Shown: positions 22,283 to 33,854, counted from the first letter of the stretch. The stretch is DNA of 35,500 bases from Hymenobacter sp. (GCA_028288445.1 JAQBNT010000037.1:1-35500), one strand, 5' to 3'. Notes: generated by a model not told the origin, from the sequence alone. Translations and numbers: made by a program.

Positions 22283-23842
22283 TTATTCGAGCGGTAGTCC
22301 AGTAAGGGCAGTATCACCGGCTCCCTTCACCGGTGCCCTATGGCGCTGGCTGAGGCTTGCCTGGGCGTTGCTTTGGGCCGCGGCCTGCATATTGAGCAGC
22401 TGTCGGCGCAGGGTGGCGTCCTGCCCATACACGTCGGGGTAGAAGCGCAGCCGGCCCGCCGCCACCGCGCAGGTGGCGTAGCGCACGTGCAGCGGCAGCG
22501 GGCGCTTTAGGAAAATGGTGCGCGGCTGCGGGTTGGCTTCACACTGGGCCTCGGTGGGCAGGGCGGCGCTGGTGCTGTCGGGCCCCAGCAGGTAGGCCGC
22601 CAGGTGCATGGGGCGCTCCAGGTTCATGCAGCCCTCTTCCAGTGCCCGGTAGGCATGTCCAAACTGCTTGGGCTCGGGCGCATCGCTCAGGTACAGGCCG
22701 TAGGGGTTGGGGAAGCGGAAGATGATGTTGCCCAGCAGGTTGCCGCAGCCCGCGCTCTGGCGGATGGTGTACGGAAAATTCTGGGCTGTAATGGCTTGCC
22801 AGTTTACCGTGGCTGGGTTCACGGGCCGGCCCTGGGCATCGAACAGGCGGTAGTTGTTGTTGGCCAGGAAATCCTGCTCCGGCGAGTACTTGGCGTTGAC
22901 TTTCAGGTAAGGCAGAATGTGGCGCACCGCTACGCTGCGGGGCACGTTCCACTCGGGCGCAATCGTGAAGGACGTAACCCGGCTGTTTAAAGTAGGAGTA
23001 GGCTGGCCCGGCCGCCCAATAATAACGCGTTGGCTGAGCCGCACCCGGCCTTGGCGCACCACCTCCAGCCGATAAGCCGGTAGGTTCACCAGCAGGTACT
23101 CGCTCTCGGGGATGGCCGCCCAGCGCCACCGCTCCAGCGTCAGGGCCATTTGCTGAGCGCGCCGGTTGTGGGCCGATGCATTGCGCCCGGCGGGCTGCCG
23201 CCGCCAGCGGGCCAGCGCCTGCTGAAGCTCCCGGTACTCGCGCTGCGGCGGCTGGCAGCGCAGCAAGGCCGCTTCAAAGCCGGGCGCGGCCAGGGCCCGG
23301 GCCACCCAGGCCGCCGGCACAAACGGAGCGCCGGCTTTTTCCAGCGGCGAAGGCGTGAACGCGTGCAGTTGCCCCCGCCGCAAATGCCGCGCAAACTGCA
23401 CCACGCCATCGGTCAGCAGCACGTCGAATCGGGCCAGCCGGGCCGCCTGTCCACCCGCCCCGGCCGGCTGCGCCAATGAATCGGCCAGCGCCTTGAGTTG
23501 CGGCACGTGGTAGAGCGCGGGCAGCAGGCCGTAGTCGCCGGCCTGGGCCAGCAGCGCCAGGGCCGCCCGGCCTTTTGCCCCGGCCCCGGCTCCTTCGCAC
23601 CACGCGGCTGAGTAAGTACGCTTGGCATAGAACGCTTGCACTGCTGCTCCATCGGCCAATGCCAGCGGCAGCACCTGCCCGGCCGCTGGCCCAGCGAGCA
23701 GACTACGAATGCAGCTGGTCAGCGAGTCGACGGGGTAATTATTTGACGGGCCGCCGCGTGCGGCTGGCCGGTCAGCGCTGGTCAGGCCGAAAAGCATGGT
23801 CGTCAGCGAAGCCGCAAGCAGCATAAACTTTAACGGACGCAT
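22283..23842 (-). CDS. YcbB-type L,D-transpeptidase-like protein, catalytic His missing
   Basis: 519 residues, exported: signal peptide about 1-24 (MRPLKFMLLAASLTTMLFG). A long scaffold/peptidoglycan-binding-like region follows, then a YkuD domain from about 265 (YLLVNLPAYRLEVVRQGR, then TPTLNSRVTSFTIAPEWNVP). In YcbB-type enzymes the domain ends with L-H-D ... S-x-G-C. Here it reads LYLSDA ... LEEGCMN: Cys405 is kept, but Ser386 occupies the catalytic His position, exactly 19 residues before the Cys, and the residues just before Gly-Cys are Glu-Glu. It may be a pseudo-enzyme or use another base. Start ATG 23840-23842 gives a clean signal peptide; the longer frame upstream is not plausible. 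An Fnr-like box lies 65 bases upstream. If active it would form 3-3 cross-links. Confidence 0.85.
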   Translation of the reverse strand: MRPLKFMLLAASLTTMLFGLTSADRPAARGGPSNNYPVDSLTSCIRSLLAGPAAGQVLPLALADGAAVQAFYAKRTYSAAWCEGAGAGAKGRAALALLAQAGDYGLLPALYHVPQLKALADSLAQPAGAGGQAARLARFDVLLTDGVVQFARHLRRGQLHAFTPSPLEKAGAPFVPAAWVARALAAPGFEAALLRCQPPQREYRELQQALARWRRQPAGRNASAHNRRAQQMALTLERWRWAAIPESEYLLVNLPAYRLEVVRQGRVRLSQRVIIGRPGQPTPTLNSRVTSFTIAPEWNVPRSVAVRHILPYLKVNAKYSPEQDFLANNNYRLFDAQGRPVNPATVNWQAITAQNFPYTIRQSAGCGNLLGNIIFRFPNPYGLYLSDAPEPKQFGHAYRALEEGCMNLERPMHLAAYLLGPDSTSAALPTEAQCEANPQPRTIFLKRPLPLHVRYATCAVAAGRLRFYPDVYGQDATLRRQLLNMQAAAQSNAQASLSQRHRAPVKGAGDTALTGLPLE

Positions 23843-24176
23843 ATTCAGGGCTGTAGGGTGAGAGAAACCATCGTGTAAAGGTGGCCGTCCTGCCCTCGCA
23901 GTCCTGTGATAAAGGTCATGGCAACGGCTGAAATTTCTCATCTGAACAGATGGACCGCGCCGCGCAAAATCCCGGTTTCAAAATGCACGTCGCGCCCCGC
24001 TGCGGCATTAGAATTCACCCTCCACCATGCCAATTCGCGCAGACTAGTTATTCTGGTCGTAATTTGCAGGCTCAAGCTGGTGAAACGGGTACTAGGGGAA
24101 TGCGAGGCCGGGCATCGGCCAGCCCAGTTCCCCGTATTCCAACCGCCCTGCCAGCAGCCCAGAAGAAGAAATATCT
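23843..24176. other. Divergent intergenic region transpeptidase-like gene / lepA
   Basis: 334 bases with the Fnr-like box at 23907-23918 and presumably both promoters. AT-rich patches are near 24040-24070 (GTAATTTG resembles a -7 element with one base missing). No gene seen. Confidence 0.45.
23907..23918. promoter_or_regulatory. Fnr-like box before the transpeptidase-like gene
   Basis: TGATAAAGGTCA fits TGAT-N4-(A/G)TCA. Its centre is about 70 bases before the minus-strand start at 23842 and 264 bases before lepA, so the transpeptidase-like gene is the likelier target. Confidence 0.45.
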
Positions 24177-25964
<1,788 letters not shown>

Positions 25965-25968
25965 TTTG

Positions 25969-25997
25969 AAAAAGGCGGCTTTCGGGCCGCCTTTTTT
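25969..25997 (+). terminator. Intrinsic terminator of lepA
   Basis: AAAGGCGGC (25971-25979) pairs with GCCGCCTTT (25986-25994), loop TTTCGG, then TTT. The A run on the left lets it work in both directions. Confidence 0.9.
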
Positions 25998-26000
25998 ATT

Positions 26001-26023
26001 GTCATGCTGACGAAGGAAGCATC
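26001..26023 (+). repeat. Dispersed repeat, degenerate copy
   Basis: GTCATGCTGACGAAGGAAGC is a shortened member of the family seen at 17225. The middle (GCGCAGC) is missing. Confidence 0.6.
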
Positions 26024-26077
26024 TTATCACGGCTGCTTTCGTCGGATTTGAAATCACTGCGGCGCAAGGCGTGAAAA

Positions 26078-26102
26078 GGTCCTTCGCTGCACTCAGGATG
26101 AC
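26078..26102 (-). repeat. Dispersed repeat, inverted copy before folD
   Basis: GGTCCTTCGCTGCACTCAGG with GATGAC is the reverse complement of GTCATCCTGAGTGCAGCGAAGGACC. It is translated into FAALRMT in the open frame that extends folD upstream, showing that this extension is not protein-coding. Confidence 0.75.
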
Positions 26103-26115
26103 ACATAATCCCTTT

Positions 26116-27027
26116 ATGACTTCCGTAACCACCTCCAACCTCATCGACGGCAAGCAAACCGCCGAGGATATCAAAGCCGAAATCGCCCTCGAAGTGGCCG
26201 CCCTGAAAGCCGCCGGCCAGAAGGTGCCTCACCTCGCCGCCATCCTCGTGGGCCACGACGGCGGCTCCGAAACCTACGTGCGCAACAAGGTGCTGGCCTG
26301 TGAGCGGGTCGGCTTCGCCTCCACGCTGCTGCGCTACGAGGACGACATCACCGAAGCCGATTTGCTGGCCAAAGTCAACGAGCTGAACCGCGACCCGGAG
26401 ATTGACGGCTTCATTGTGCAGCTCCCGCTACCGGCCCATATCAACCCCGAAAAGGTCATCGAAGCCATCCGCCCCGAGAAGGATGTCGACGGTTTTCACC
26501 CCATGAACATTGGCCGGATGGTAGCCGGATTGCCGGCTCTGCTGCCTGCCACACCGTCGGGAATCGTAGAATTGCTGAGCCGCCAAGGCATCAAAACCAG
26601 CGGCAAGCATGCCGTGGTTATCGGTCGTTCCAACATCGTTGGTACACCAGTTAGTATATTGCTGGCCAAGAATTTAGATACGGCCAACTGCACAGTTACT
26701 TTATGTCACTCGCGCACTGAAAATCTGGCCGAAATCTGCCGGACGGCCGACATCGTGGTAGCTGCCATCGGCCGCCCCGAGTTCGTGACCGCCGACATGG
26801 TGCGGCCCGGCGCAGTGGTGATTGACGTGGGCACAACCCGCGTGCCCGACGCCAGCAAAAAGAGCGGCTACACCCTGAAAGGCGACGTGAACTTTGCCGA
26901 GGTAGCCCCGTTGGCTTCGGCCATCACCCCGGTGCCCGGCGGCGTGGGCCCCATGACCATCGCCATGCTTTTGCTGAACACCTTACGCGCAGCGAAGGGC
27001 GAAATCTACCCGCATCCAGCCGGCTGA
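26116..27027 (+). CDS. folD: Methylenetetrahydrofolate dehydrogenase / cyclohydrolase
   Basis: Bifunctional enzyme converting 5,10-methylene-THF to 10-formyl-THF with NADP; cytosolic. 303 residues. Catalytic Tyr54 and Lys58 are in [17 protein letters not shown] is present, [10 protein letters not shown] follows, the Rossmann motif is [11 protein letters not shown], and the C-terminus has [11 protein letters not shown]. Start chosen at ATG 26116 ([13 protein letters not shown]); the 15-codon upstream extension lies in a dispersed repeat. Gene order lepA-folD-queE is all plus strand but broken by a terminator and by promoter-like sequences. Confidence 0.96.
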   Translation: MTSVTTSNLIDGKQTAEDIKAEIALEVAALKAAGQKVPHLAAILVGHDGGSETYVRNKVLACERVGFASTLLRYEDDITEADLLAKVNELNRDPEIDGFIVQLPLPAHINPEKVIEAIRPEKDVDGFHPMNIGRMVAGLPALLPATPSGIVELLSRQGIKTSGKHAVVIGRSNIVGTPVSILLAKNLDTANCTVTLCHSRTENLAEICRTADIVVAAIGRPEFVTADMVRPGAVVIDVGTTRVPDASKKSGYTLKGDVNFAEVAPLASAITPVPGGVGPMTIAMLLLNTLRAAKGEIYPHPAG

Positions 27028-27039
27028 TTTTTAGGAATA

Positions 27040-27071
27040 TTTGGTTATACTTAGCTCATACCGTACTTTTA
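27040..27071 (+). promoter_or_regulatory. Bacteroidota-type promoter before queE
   Basis: TTTG (27040-27043), 20-base spacer, TACTTTTA (27064-27071). This matches the -33 TTTG and -7 TAnnTTTG consensus except for the last base. Transcription would begin near 27078, leaving a leader of about 65 bases. Confidence 0.55.
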
Positions 27072-27110
27072 AAGTCCGGCCTTGGGAACAGTGTGTCCCA
27101 CGGTTGGTGT

Positions 27111-27140
27111 TCAGGTTGCTTCGCTTCCTGAGGCTTTTTT
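27111..27140 (+). terminator. Terminator-like hairpin directly before the queE start
   Basis: TCAGG (27111-27115) pairs with CCTGA (27127-27131), and TTTTTT (27135-27140) runs up to the queE start codon. An earlier hairpin, TGGGA (27083-27087) with TCCCA (27096-27100), precedes it. Either the folD terminator or an attenuator in the queE leader; the stem is short. Confidence 0.4.
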
Positions 27141-27143
27141 GTG

Positions 27144-27812
27144 ATGATACCCGTGACGTTACTTACTCCCGAAATAATTGCATCTTCCGATGATGTAACG
27201 GCTGCCCCCGCCGGTACCTTTTTGCCCGTAATGGAGCAGTTCTATACCATTCAGGGCGAAGGGTATAACACCGGCCGGGCCGCTTATTTCATCCGGTTGG
27301 GTGGCTGCGACGTGGGCTGCGTGTGGTGCGACGTGAAGGAATCGTGGGATGCCGACGCGCACCCCCGGCAGTCCGTGGCGCAGCTGGTGAAAGCCGTGCT
27401 GGCGTATCCCGGCCGCGACGTGGTCATCACCGGCGGCGAGCCGCTGATGCACAACCTGGGCCCACTCACGGCCGCTCTGCAGGCCGCCGGTTGCCGCACC
27501 TGGCTCGAAACTTCGGGTGCACATCCGCTCTCCGGCACCTGGGATTGGATATGCCTTTCGCCCAAAAAATTCAAAGCCCCGCTGCCCGAAGTGCTGGCCG
27601 CCGCCCACGAATTGAAGGTGGTGGTGTTTAATGGGCACGATTTTGCCTGGGCTGAAGAGCACGCGGCATTGGTTCCGGCCACTACGCGCTTATACTTGCA
27701 GCCCGAGTGGAGCCGCGCCGCGCGCATGACGCCCGAACTGGTAGACTACGTGAAGCAGCACCCGCGTTGGCAGGTGTCGCTCCAAACCCACAAATACCTC
27801 GACATTCCCTAG
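27144..27812 (+). CDS. queE: 7-carboxy-7-deazaguanine synthase (radical SAM)
   Basis: Queuosine/7-deazapurine pathway: rearranges carboxy-tetrahydropterin to CDG with S-adenosylmethionine and an iron-sulfur cluster. 222 residues. Cluster cysteines 55, 59 and 62 lie in GGCDVGCVWCDVKESW (C-x3-C-x2-C). FYTIQGEGYNTGRAAYFIRL precedes them, and ITGGEPLMH is the SAM-binding GGE motif. Start ATG 27144; a GTG one codon earlier is possible. Followed after 8 bases by the PorE-like gene, so they may share a transcript, though their functions differ. Confidence 0.93.
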   Translation: MIPVTLLTPEIIASSDDVTAAPAGTFLPVMEQFYTIQGEGYNTGRAAYFIRLGGCDVGCVWCDVKESWDADAHPRQSVAQLVKAVLAYPGRDVVITGGEPLMHNLGPLTAALQAAGCRTWLETSGAHPLSGTWDWICLSPKKFKAPLPEVLAAAHELKVVVFNGHDFAWAEEHAALVPATTRLYLQPEWSRAARMTPELVDYVKQHPRWQVSLQTHKYLDIP

Positions 27813-27820
27813 CTTACCGT

Positions 27821-29797
27821 ATGCGTCGCAGTTCAGTGTTGGGGGCCGTGCGCCTCGGAATGATGTGTCTGCTGGGGCTGTCCTCCGCCGAAACGGCCTG
27901 GGCGCAGTTGCCGCCCAAGGTGCAGACTCCTACCAACACCAAGGCCCGCAGCCTGCTCGAAAAGGCGCAGCAGCAAACCAAGGAGCGGGATTTCATCAAA
28001 GCCGTTGAGACGCTGAACCAGCTTAACCAGAAGTTTCCCTCCTTCGGCGAAGCCTTTCTGCTGAAAGGCTCGCTGATGAAGGCTATGGGCGACAACCGCG
28101 GCGCGCTGGCTGCTTACCGAGACGGTCTGGCCAAAGTCCCCGTAGAGGCCGTCCACGCCTCCGAATACCAGCTATTGGGCGACTTCGCCCTCAGCTACGG
28201 CGAATACCAGACCGCCCTCGATGCCTACCGGCAGCTGATGAAGGTGGCCCCCAAAACCCAGAAAAACCTGGTCAAATCGCAGCGACAACTCCTGACCTGC
28301 GAGTTTGCGCTCGATGCCATGAAGCACCCGGTAGGCGAAGCACCTTTGCCGCTGCCGGCCCCGCTCAATAGCTTTAAATTTCAGTACTTTCCGGCCCTCA
28401 CCGCCGACAACCGGTTCCTGCTCTTCACGGGCCGGCCAGCGGCCAGTAGCGGCGAGGATTTGTACGTGAGCCGCCAGAACAAAGACGGCTCGATGGGCGA
28501 GCCGGTGCCGATTTCGCCGGCCATCAATTCCAGCTATAACGAAGGCGCAGGCTCAATCTCAGGCGATGGCAAAACGCTGGTTTTCGCTTCCTGCGACCGG
28601 CCCAAGGCCATTGGCAACTGTGACTTGTACATCTCGCGCCGCACCGGCAACAACTGGAGCGCGCCCGTCAACCTGGGCCTCAACGTCAACTCCACGGAGT
28701 GGGACTCGCAGCCCTCGCTTTCGGCCGACGGCCGCACACTATACTTCACCTCGACCCGGCGCGGCGGCCAAGGCCAGGAAGACATCTACGTAACCACCCT
28801 GCAGCCCGATGGCAACTGGAGCCCCGCCCAAAATGTGGGCACGCCCGTAAACACCGTCGGCAAGGACATGGCCCCGTTCATTCACGCCAGCGGCACCACA
28901 CTTTATTATGTCACCGATGGCCTAGTGGGCATGGGTGGGCTCGATGTATTCCGGTGCGAGAAGCAGTCGGCCGGCACTTGGAGCGAACCGCGCAACCTGG
29001 GCTACCCGCTGAATACGTTCGAAAACGAAGCCTCGCTGTTCATCAGTTCCGATAACCAAAAGGGGTTCTGTTCCCGCAGCCGCGCTTCGGAAGAGCCGCC
29101 GGGGGGCTATCGGTTGTCGCGGGAGCGCCCGGTAGAGCTGTTCGGATTTGCGGTGCCGCCGCCCGTGAAGGCCCGCGAAACCAGTACCTACACCCAGGGC
29201 CGCGTGTTCGATGCCAACACCAAGAAGCCGCTCAAGGCCGAGGTGAAGCTCTACGACCTCGATACCGACGTGCTCACTCAGTTCGTGACTTCCGACCCTG
29301 AATACGGCGACTACACGGTGGTGCTCAACGAAGGCCACCACTACGCCATGTACGCGGCGGCCGACAAATACCTGCTCAAAAGCCTCAGTTTCGACTATTC
29401 CAGCCAGCGCCCGTTCAACCCCACGGCCCTGGATATCTACCTGGAACCCGTACGCTCCGGCCGCAGCGTGGTGCTGAACAACCTGTTTTTCGACACCAAT
29501 AAGTACGACTTGAAACCGCAGTCCCGCACTGAGCTCAACCGCCTGATTGAGTTTCTGCGGCAGTACCGCGACGTGCAGATTGAAGTGTCCGGCTACACCG
29601 ATAACGTGGGAGCTCCCGATGCCAATTTGCAGCTCTCCCAGCGCCGCGCCCAGTCAGTGGTCGAATACCTGTCCGGCCACGGCATTTCCACTACCCGGCT
29701 GCGCTCCAAAGGCTACGGCGAAGGTCACCCCCTAGCCGCCAACGATACCGAAGGCCACCGGCAGCTCAACCGCCGCATTGAACTGCACATCCTGTAG
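27821..29797 (+). CDS. PorE-like exported protein: TPR, PD40 propeller, CRD, OmpA domain
   Basis: 658 residues. Signal peptide about 1-28 with cleavage after AWA; no lipobox cysteine nearby. Then TPR-like helices (about 36-160), five PD40/WD40-like blades (for example ALTADNRFLLFTG, GSISGDGKTLVFASC, SADGRTLYFTSTRRGGQG and HASGTTLYYVTDG), a carboxypeptidase-regulatory-like domain (TYTQGRVFDANTKKPLKAEV, about 445-530), and a C-terminal OmpA peptidoglycan-binding domain with FDTNKYDLKPQS and the NxxLSxxRAxxVxxYL pattern. This order matches PorE of the type IX secretion system, which anchors the machine to peptidoglycan, but many similar OmpA proteins exist in the phylum and known PorE is a lipoprotein. 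A strong terminator follows. Confidence 0.85.
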   Translation: MRRSSVLGAVRLGMMCLLGLSSAETAWAQLPPKVQTPTNTKARSLLEKAQQQTKERDFIKAVETLNQLNQKFPSFGEAFLLKGSLMKAMGDNRGALAAYRDGLAKVPVEAVHASEYQLLGDFALSYGEYQTALDAYRQLMKVAPKTQKNLVKSQRQLLTCEFALDAMKHPVGEAPLPLPAPLNSFKFQYFPALTADNRFLLFTGRPAASSGEDLYVSRQNKDGSMGEPVPISPAINSSYNEGAGSISGDGKTLVFASCDRPKAIGNCDLYISRRTGNNWSAPVNLGLNVNSTEWDSQPSLSADGRTLYFTSTRRGGQGQEDIYVTTLQPDGNWSPAQNVGTPVNTVGKDMAPFIHASGTTLYYVTDGLVGMGGLDVFRCEKQSAGTWSEPRNLGYPLNTFENEASLFISSDNQKGFCSRSRASEEPPGGYRLSRERPVELFGFAVPPPVKARETSTYTQGRVFDANTKKPLKAEVKLYDLDTDVLTQFVTSDPEYGDYTVVLNEGHHYAMYAAADKYLLKSLSFDYSSQRPFNPTALDIYLEPVRSGRSVVLNNLFFDTNKYDLKPQSRTELNRLIEFLRQYRDVQIEVSGYTDNVGAPDANLQLSQRRAQSVVEYLSGHGISTTRLRSKGYGEGHPLAANDTEGHRQLNRRIELHIL

Positions 29798-30395
29798 AAA
29801 CGAGACTGCTCCATCCTTGGATTCAGAGCGATAATGATTGATTGCGGGCTGCTGGCTTTTTAGTCGGCAGCCCGTTTTCGTTGTTGGACAGTGGTCTAAT
29901 TCTTCGGCTTTGTCTCCAGCGAAGAGCCGGTGGTCGGTCCGGTTAAACAACTTGGAAGCGGGTGTGCAAATTAGTGTAAGGGAGCAAAATGGGTTTTTTA
30001 GGCGCTTCACATTGTCAGTAATACCTTGGAATCAGTGGCCGCAATTGCATCGCCCGGCATTTTAAGCACTTAAACCAACAATTGAGAAAGTGGCTCAGAA
30101 TGCCCTTTTTACTTAAAGCAAGGCTTTAGGTAAGGCGAAATATAATTGGATTCGGCAGGAAAAATATATGTCTAGCCCACTGGCGGACTTTTTTTTAACC
30201 TCAGCATCTTATTTTTTTACAAGAATCAATAAATTGTAAATCAGTATGTTATTCAACAGCGCACAAACCTTGAAATTAAAAAAGTGCCATAAAAAATATT
30301 TTATGTTCAAATTGATTATTTGTCTATGTTTGATGAGCCCAATTGCACTCCAGCAGGGCGCTTGACTCATCTCATCACCATAACCCCCACATTCT
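29798..30395. other. AT-rich gene-free stretch
   Basis: 598 bases. After the terminator at 29845-29878 the sequence becomes AT-rich, strongly so from about 30080 to 30330, with A/T runs and no credible gene on either strand. It resembles a long promoter or leader region for the small secreted protein, or remnant foreign DNA. Confidence 0.5.
29845..29878 (+). terminator. Intrinsic terminator of the OmpA-domain gene
   Basis: CGGGCTGC (29845-29852) pairs with GCAGCCCG (29867-29874), followed by TTTT. Confidence 0.8.
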
Positions 30396-30770
30396 ATGAA
30401 AAATTTGTTCCTGGCTACTTGCTTTGCTGCGGGTGTTACTGTTGCCCCGGTGGCCGTGGCCGGCCCCGGCGACGGTGCGTACTCCCACGCCATGATGGCG
30501 CGGGCCACCACGCTCACCCGGGCACTGGCGCAACACGTGCATTTCAACGAGGCCCAATACCTCGCCGTGAAGCAGCTACACCTGAATATGCTCACCGAGC
30601 GGCGCGACCTGGAAATCATGCTCAACGGTGCCAGTGCTGAAGAGCGTGATACCCAGCTTGCCCAAGCGCAGCAGCGTTACGAAACCGAGCTGGCCGGCAT
30701 CCTACAGCCCCAGCAGCTGCTGGCTTACCAGAACCTTCGCACCAACTTTACCGCGCACCGCCTGAAATAG
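30396..30770 (+). CDS. Small secreted Spy/CpxP-like protein
   Basis: 124 residues. Signal peptide about 1-22 (MKNLFLATCFAAGVTVAPVAVA, cut after AVA). The mature part is helical, with LAQHVHFNEAQYLAVKQLHLNML, an Arg/Glu-rich middle (TERRDLEIML) and ELAGILQPQQLLAYQNLR. This order (helix, N-x-x-Q, then L-x-P-x-Q near the end) is like Spy/CpxP periplasmic proteins that bind unfolded proteins or metals, but the identity is low. A terminator shared with gltA follows. The long AT-rich leader suggests regulation. Confidence 0.7.
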   Translation: MKNLFLATCFAAGVTVAPVAVAGPGDGAYSHAMMARATTLTRALAQHVHFNEAQYLAVKQLHLNMLTERRDLEIMLNGASAEERDTQLAQAQQRYETELAGILQPQQLLAYQNLRTNFTAHRLK

Positions 30771-30798
30771 GGGAGGGCAACCTTCCCGGCCGGACACG

Positions 30799-30828
30799 AA
30801 AAAGCCCGCTCCATAGAGCGGGCTTTTT
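30799..30828. terminator. Two-way terminator between the Spy-like gene and gltA
   Basis: AAAAAGCCCGCTC (30799-30811), CATA, GAGCGGGCTTTTT (30816-30828): a perfect 13-bp stem with A and T runs on both sides. It serves both converging genes. Confidence 0.95.
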
Positions 30829-30857
30829 GTTTTTTAGCCTGATTGGCTGGGCCGAAA

Positions 30858-32147
<1,290 letters not shown>

Positions 32148-32263
32148 GGGCGGGAGGGGTGTGAGGGAAATAGAGTGCGAAACTAAGCCATAGGCCGTAA
32201 GCCGGGAAATTTTAACCGGACTTTAACCCCGGGTATTACAATCCAGGGAACACTAAGTTTTGT

Positions 32264-32283
32264 AAAAATGGCTTAAAAAGCCA
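32264..32283 (-). terminator. Intrinsic terminator of mnmE
   Basis: TGGCTT (32269-32274) pairs with AAGCCA (32278-32283) around AAA. On the minus strand the stem is followed by TTTTT (32264-32268). It lies just past the mnmE stop. Confidence 0.75.
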
Positions 32284-32351
32284 GAATACGCCGTTTGGCA
32301 ACGTTTGCGTCGATTTACCCCGGAAGTTGAGAATGCCGTTTTAAGGAAGGG

Positions 32352-33776
32352 TTATTTGCCGATGCAAAACTGGGTGAAAATGCTCGTGAGCAAATCTTCG
32401 GAGGAAATCTCGCCGGTGATTTCGCCAAGTGCCGCCAGGGCGTGGCGGAGGTCGGCGGCCAAAAGCTCGGTGCCAAAGCCCGTATCTAGGCCGGTTTGCA
32501 CGGCGGCGAGGTGGGCGGCAGCGGTTTCGAGGGCGCGGGCGTGGCGCACGTTGGTGACGATGGTGGCGGAGGCATTGTTTTCGAGCGACGAGCCACGTAC
32601 CTGCTTTATAAGGGCTGTTTGCAGGGCTTCGATGCCCTGGTTTTGACCGGCGGCTAGCAACACCAGCGGAATTTCGTTGGCTTTGCCCGAATAAGTGGCT
32701 TGAAACTCATTTTCAAAAGTGGCCAGAGCTTCAGCAGAAGCTAAGTCGGTTTTATTGCCCACGGCCAGCACGGGCAGATTCAGCCCGGCGGTTAGCGCCT
32801 GAATCTCGGTGCGTACTTCCGTCGGTGTCAATTCAGCCAAATCAAACAAGTAGAGTAGCAATGAAGCCTTACGCACCCGCTCCCGGGTACGGGCCACGCC
32901 AATGGCTTCGACTTCATCGGCGGTATCGTCGCGCAGGCCGGCGGTGTCCACGAAGCGGAAGCGCAGGCCGTCGATACTCACCTCGTCCTCGATAAAGTCG
33001 CGTGTGGTGCCAGGAATGGCCGATACGATGGCGCGCTCCTCGCGCAGCAGGGCGTTGAGTAGCGTGGACTTGCCGGCATTGGGCCGGCCGGCGATGACGG
33101 TGGTGATGCCGTTTTTGATGACGTTGCCCAGCTCGAAGGAGCGGAGCAGGCCCCGCACTACGCCGCGCACTTCGGCCAGCAGGGCGGCCAGGCCGGTGCG
33201 GTCGGCAAATTCCACGTCTTCTTCGCCAAAATCCAACTCCAATTCCAGCAGTGCGGCGAATTTGATGAGGCGGGCGCGCAACTCGCGCAACTCCTGCGAG
33301 AAGCCGCCGCGCAGCTGGTTCAGCGCCACGCGGTGGCTGAGGGCGGAGTCGGCGGCGATGAGGTCGGCCACGGCCTCTGCCTGGGCCAAATCCATGGCCC
33401 CGCTCAGGAAGGCGCGCTTGGTGAACTCGCCGGCTTCGGCCAGGCGCGCGCCGTGGCGCAGGAGCAGGGCCAGCACCTGCCGCACCACGTAGTCGGAGCC
33501 GTGGCAGCTGATTTCGACCACGTCTTCGCGGGTGAAAGACTTGGGGGCGCGGAAGAGGCCAACCACCACTTCATCGAGGATTTCGCCGCCGTTGGGGTCG
33601 CGCAGGGTGCCGTAATGCAGGGTGTTGCCGGCCGCTTCGGCGAAGCTCTTTTTGGAGAACACGGACGCGGTGATGGCCACGGCGGAGGGGCCGGAAAGGC
33701 GAATGACGGCCAGCGCGCCCGCGCCCGGCGGCGTCGACAGGGCGACGATGGTATCGGAGAAAATTGTCTGGACCAC
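32352..33776 (-). CDS. mnmE: tRNA modification GTPase MnmE
   Basis: With MnmG, modifies the wobble uridine (cmnm5U34) of certain tRNAs. 474 residues. N-terminal domain DTIVALSTPPGAGALAVIRLSG; helical domain; inserted GTPase with P-loop GRPNAGKS at 230-237, DTAGLRD and NKTDL; C-terminus FCIGK with the cysteine that marks the family. Start is GTG 33774-33776 (VQTIFSDTIVAL); no ATG fits. It is followed by a terminator. Confidence 0.96.
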   Translation of the reverse strand: MVQTIFSDTIVALSTPPGAGALAVIRLSGPSAVAITASVFSKKSFAEAAGNTLHYGTLRDPNGGEILDEVVVGLFRAPKSFTREDVVEISCHGSDYVVRQVLALLLRHGARLAEAGEFTKRAFLSGAMDLAQAEAVADLIAADSALSHRVALNQLRGGFSQELRELRARLIKFAALLELELDFGEEDVEFADRTGLAALLAEVRGVVRGLLRSFELGNVIKNGITTVIAGRPNAGKSTLLNALLREERAIVSAIPGTTRDFIEDEVSIDGLRFRFVDTAGLRDDTADEVEAIGVARTRERVRKASLLLYLFDLAELTPTEVRTEIQALTAGLNLPVLAVGNKTDLASAEALATFENEFQATYSGKANEIPLVLLAAGQNQGIEALQTALIKQVRGSSLENNASATIVTNVRHARALETAAAHLAAVQTGLDTGFGTELLAADLRHALAALGEITGEISSEDLLTSIFTQFCIGK

Positions 33777-33854
33777 GGATTTTTCGGATTGGCCGGATAG
33801 CCCGGATTTTAGCTTCGCTGACCTACGGTTGTGGACGGTTGCTCCAAAACTGGC

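Noticed and set aside
27072..27140. preQ1 riboswitch
   Set aside because: I could not match the class I or II core sequences; only generic hairpins are visible, so it is listed as a possible attenuator.
29838..30065. 75-codon frame after the OmpA-domain gene
   Set aside because: Begins inside the terminator and lacks any family or codon signal.
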